Origin: Palsa-601 sp052146895
GTDB taxonomy: Bacteria > Actinomycetota > Acidimicrobiia > Acidimicrobiales > Bog-793
DNA: 13,119 nucleotides
Reading direction: 5' to 3'
Assembly (NCBI GenBank): GCA_052146895.1
Contig: JBKQLZ010000202.1
Span: 1-13,119 of the forward strand
Shown here: one piece after another, positions 12,036 through 13,119 of the stretch
How the letters are laid out: each line of letters opens with the position of its first letter
How positions within the stretch are numbered: position 1 is the first letter of the stretch
Program-made: the position numbers and the translations under genes
Notes under the pieces: model-generated
Told to the model about the DNA's origin: nothing
Database searches by the model: none
The model's input: only the letters and a program-made list of their open reading frames with translations

Positions 12036-12715
12036 GGCTCGAGGGCGGCCTTGAAGAACGCTCGGAGATGCTCGAGTCGCCGGGCGAGCTCCTGCTCGCC
12101 GAGCGGGTCCCGCCCGAGGACGGCCTCGAGGAAGGGCACGTCGCTGAACCAGGTCGACAACGCCGCGTAGCCTGTCAGGACCAGTTGTTCGGAGTCGTGC
12201 TTGCGGAATCTGCCGAGCTCCATCTGGCGGTCGAAGAACGCCACGGCCCGCTTCAGCATCGGGTGAACCGCTTCGCCCAGCTCGTGGGCGAGCCGTCCCC
12301 CACCCGCGAGCGACTCCTGGCGCACCAGGCGCACGAAGTCAGGGCTCTCGGCAAAGAAACGGAAGCCCACCGTCAACACCCGGTCGACCTGCTCCCAACC
12401 GTCGCGCGGCTGGTCGATGGCCTCAGCGACCCGCTCCACCCAGTCGGCGAAGGACACTTCGAGCACCTTCCGGTAGAGCGCTTCCTTCGAGGGGAAGTGA
12501 TGCAAGAGGCTCTGACGGCGAATCCCGACCTCGCCCGCTATGTCGTTGAGAGACGTGCCTTCATATCCTCGCTCCGCGAAACAGCGCAGCGCCGAGCGCA
12601 GAATTAGGTCTCGCGTCGTCGCTCCGTCCGCCCGCAGCTGGGCCGAGGTGCGCGCTGCATCATCGGAGTCGAATGGGACGTCGCCCGGTGCCGGGTCAAG
12701 TCCGGTGAAGTTCAC
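12032..12715 (-). CDS. TetR-family transcriptional regulator
   Basis: 227 residues. The helix-turn-helix domain (about 33-80) includes RDLILRSALRCFAERGYEG, then TSLNDIAGEVGIRRQSLLHHF and PSKEALY, a textbook TetR sequence. The rest is a helical ligand-binding and dimer domain. About 30 acidic, probably disordered residues precede the DNA-binding domain, which is unusual but not rare. It heads the leftward unit running through the thioesterase to trmI and is divergent from the desaturase. A palindrome (12745-12760) lies between them, so it probably represses itself and the desaturase and responds to an acyl-CoA or related lipid; the ligand is inferred from neighbours only. GAGGA abuts the GTG and is too close to serve as a Shine-Dalgarno sequence; TAGGCT (12722-12727), 6 nt upstream, suggests a leaderless mRNA. 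Confidence 0.93.
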   Translation of the reverse strand: MNFTGLDPAPGDVPFDSDDAARTSAQLRADGATTRDLILRSALRCFAERGYEGTSLNDIAGEVGIRRQSLLHHFPSKEALYRKVLEVSFADWVERVAEAIDQPRDGWEQVDRVLTVGFRFFAESPDFVRLVRQESLAGGGRLAHELGEAVHPMLKRAVAFFDRQMELGRFRKHDSEQLVLTGYAALSTWFSDVPFLEAVLGRDPLGEQELARRLEHLRAFFKAALEP

Positions 12716-12721
12716 TCCTCT

Positions 12722-12727
12722 AGCCTA
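12722..12727 (-). promoter_or_regulatory. Candidate -10 element (TAGGCT) for tetR
   Basis: TAGGCT ends 6 nt before the tetR GTG, placing the transcription start on the start codon. Its -35 region, 17-18 nt upstream, falls on the palindrome 12745-12760. Confidence 0.55.
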
Positions 12728-12744
12728 GCGGAGAGGTGGTTTTC

Positions 12745-12760
12745 CCTACCGACCGGTAGG
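12745..12760. promoter_or_regulatory. TetR-type operator between tetR and the desaturase
   Basis: CCTACCG-AC-CGGTAGG is a perfect inverted repeat with 7-bp arms and a 2-bp centre. Its ACCGACCGGT core resembles known TetR-family operators. It sits in the 67-nt divergent region over the -35 positions of both suggested promoters, so one bound dimer could silence both genes. Confidence 0.75.
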
Positions 12761-12770
12761 CAGGCAGTGC

Positions 12771-12776
12771 TAAGCT
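12771..12776 (+). promoter_or_regulatory. Candidate -10 element (TAAGCT) for the desaturase
   Basis: TAAGCT ends 6 nt before the ATG at 12783, so transcription would start on the A of the start codon. No Shine-Dalgarno sequence is present. The -35 position coincides with the palindrome. Confidence 0.55.
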
Positions 12777-12782
12777 AGCTCG

Positions 12783-13119
12783 ATGCCAAAGGTGCTTCTT
12801 GCCTTCATAATCGCCTCCGTCGTCACCCAGATCGCGATGCTCACCACGACGGTGTTCCTGCATCGAACCCTTTCCCACCGCTCGCTGACGCTCCGACCTG
12901 CCGCCCGGTTCACGTTTCGCGTGATCACCTGGATGACGACGGGGATCCGCCCCCGGCAGTGGGTGGCGGTTCATCGCAAGCACCACGCCTATACAGACCA
13001 GGAGGGCGATCCGCACTCCCCTCTCTTGCTCGGTTTTTGGCAGGTGCAGCTCGGGAACGTCGTCTACTACAAGAGGGCGGCCAAGGACCCCGAAGTCATC
13101 CGCAAGTACGCGAAGGACC
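12783..13119 (+). CDS. Fatty acid (acyl-CoA delta-9 type) desaturase, 3' end missing
   Basis: 112 complete codons, open at the window end; family members are usually about 300 residues or more. This is a membrane di-iron desaturase that introduces a double bond into acyl chains using oxygen and electrons from a redox partner. The first His box is HRTLSHRS (His27, His32) and the second VHRKHHAYTDQEGDPHSP (His64, His67, His68), typical of stearoyl-CoA-type enzymes. The third box lies beyond the window. The first helix (about 4-25) is hydrophobic, and the segment FTFRVITWMTTG (43-54) lies between the two boxes. It is divergent from tetR with an operator-like palindrome between, which fits control by that regulator. 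The ferredoxin about 3.3 kb away could donate electrons, but nothing in the sequence shows that. Confidence 0.92.
   Translation, partial: MPKVLLAFIIASVVTQIAMLTTTVFLHRTLSHRSLTLRPAARFTFRVITWMTTGIRPRQWVAVHRKHHAYTDQEGDPHSPLLLGFWQVQLGNVVYYKRAAKDPEVIRKYAKD

Noticed and set aside
12716..12720. GAGGA before the tetR GTG as a ribosome binding site
   Set aside because: It abuts the start codon with no spacer, and no in-frame start lies at a suitable distance downstream.
1..13119. CRISPR arrays, tRNA or rRNA genes, insertion sequences
   Set aside because: No regularly spaced repeats, cloverleaf sequences, transposase motifs or terminal repeats were found on reading either strand.

Overview
The window is a GC-rich piece of an actinobacterial chromosome (Actinomycetota; a deep lineage such as Acidimicrobiia is my guess, the class cannot be fixed by eye). 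Its core is a complete Pup-proteasome locus: the ATPase mpa/ARC, dop, pup, prcB, prcA and the ligase pafA. The order mpa-dop-pup-prcB-prcA, then pafA, then tat genes, with trmI on the far side of mpa, matches the broad order in Mycobacterium tuberculosis. No rRNA, tRNA, CRISPR array, insertion sequence or phage gene was seen. Both ends cut through genes.

Layout, left to right. (1) A leftward unit pafA - lepB (signal peptidase I) - tatB-like - tatC (3' end missing). The pafB/pafC regulators that often follow pafA are absent, and lepB sits there instead. (2) A single rightward gene (3432-3863) for a DUF2007-like protein with a C-terminal membrane anchor. It lies between pafA and prcA, so pafA is cut off from the protease operon. 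(3) The leftward unit mpa - dop - pup - prcB - prcA. (4) A rightward ferredoxin gene divergent from mpa, with a recognisable promoter, a palindrome on its -35 and a structured leader. (5) A leftward unit tetR - hotdog thioesterase - holin-like membrane protein - small membrane protein - small basic protein - trmI, mostly joined by 1-4 bp overlaps or short gaps. (6) A rightward fatty acid desaturase gene (3' end missing), divergent from tetR, with a perfect operator-like palindrome between them.

How the genes work together. PafA joins the C-terminal Glu of Pup to target lysines, Mpa binds Pup through its coiled coils and unfolds the target, PrcBA degrades it, and Dop removes Pup. Pup here ends in Gly-Gly-Glu, so Dop is not needed to deamidate it and should act mainly as a depupylase. 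The right flank looks like lipid homeostasis: a TetR regulator with a thioesterase and a desaturase. The left flank handles protein export (Tat, signal peptidase).

The most interesting pattern outside the genes is at the starts. Eight of them (tatB, lepB, pafA, the DUF2007-like gene, prcB, dop, tetR, desaturase) have a TANNNT hexamer ending 6-9 nt before the start codon and no well-placed Shine-Dalgarno sequence, as expected for leaderless or nearly leaderless transcripts. Nearly all other starts either have a Shine-Dalgarno sequence or overlap the previous stop. I did not find a clearly new multi-gene system; the locus is a known type with unusual regulatory and organisational details.
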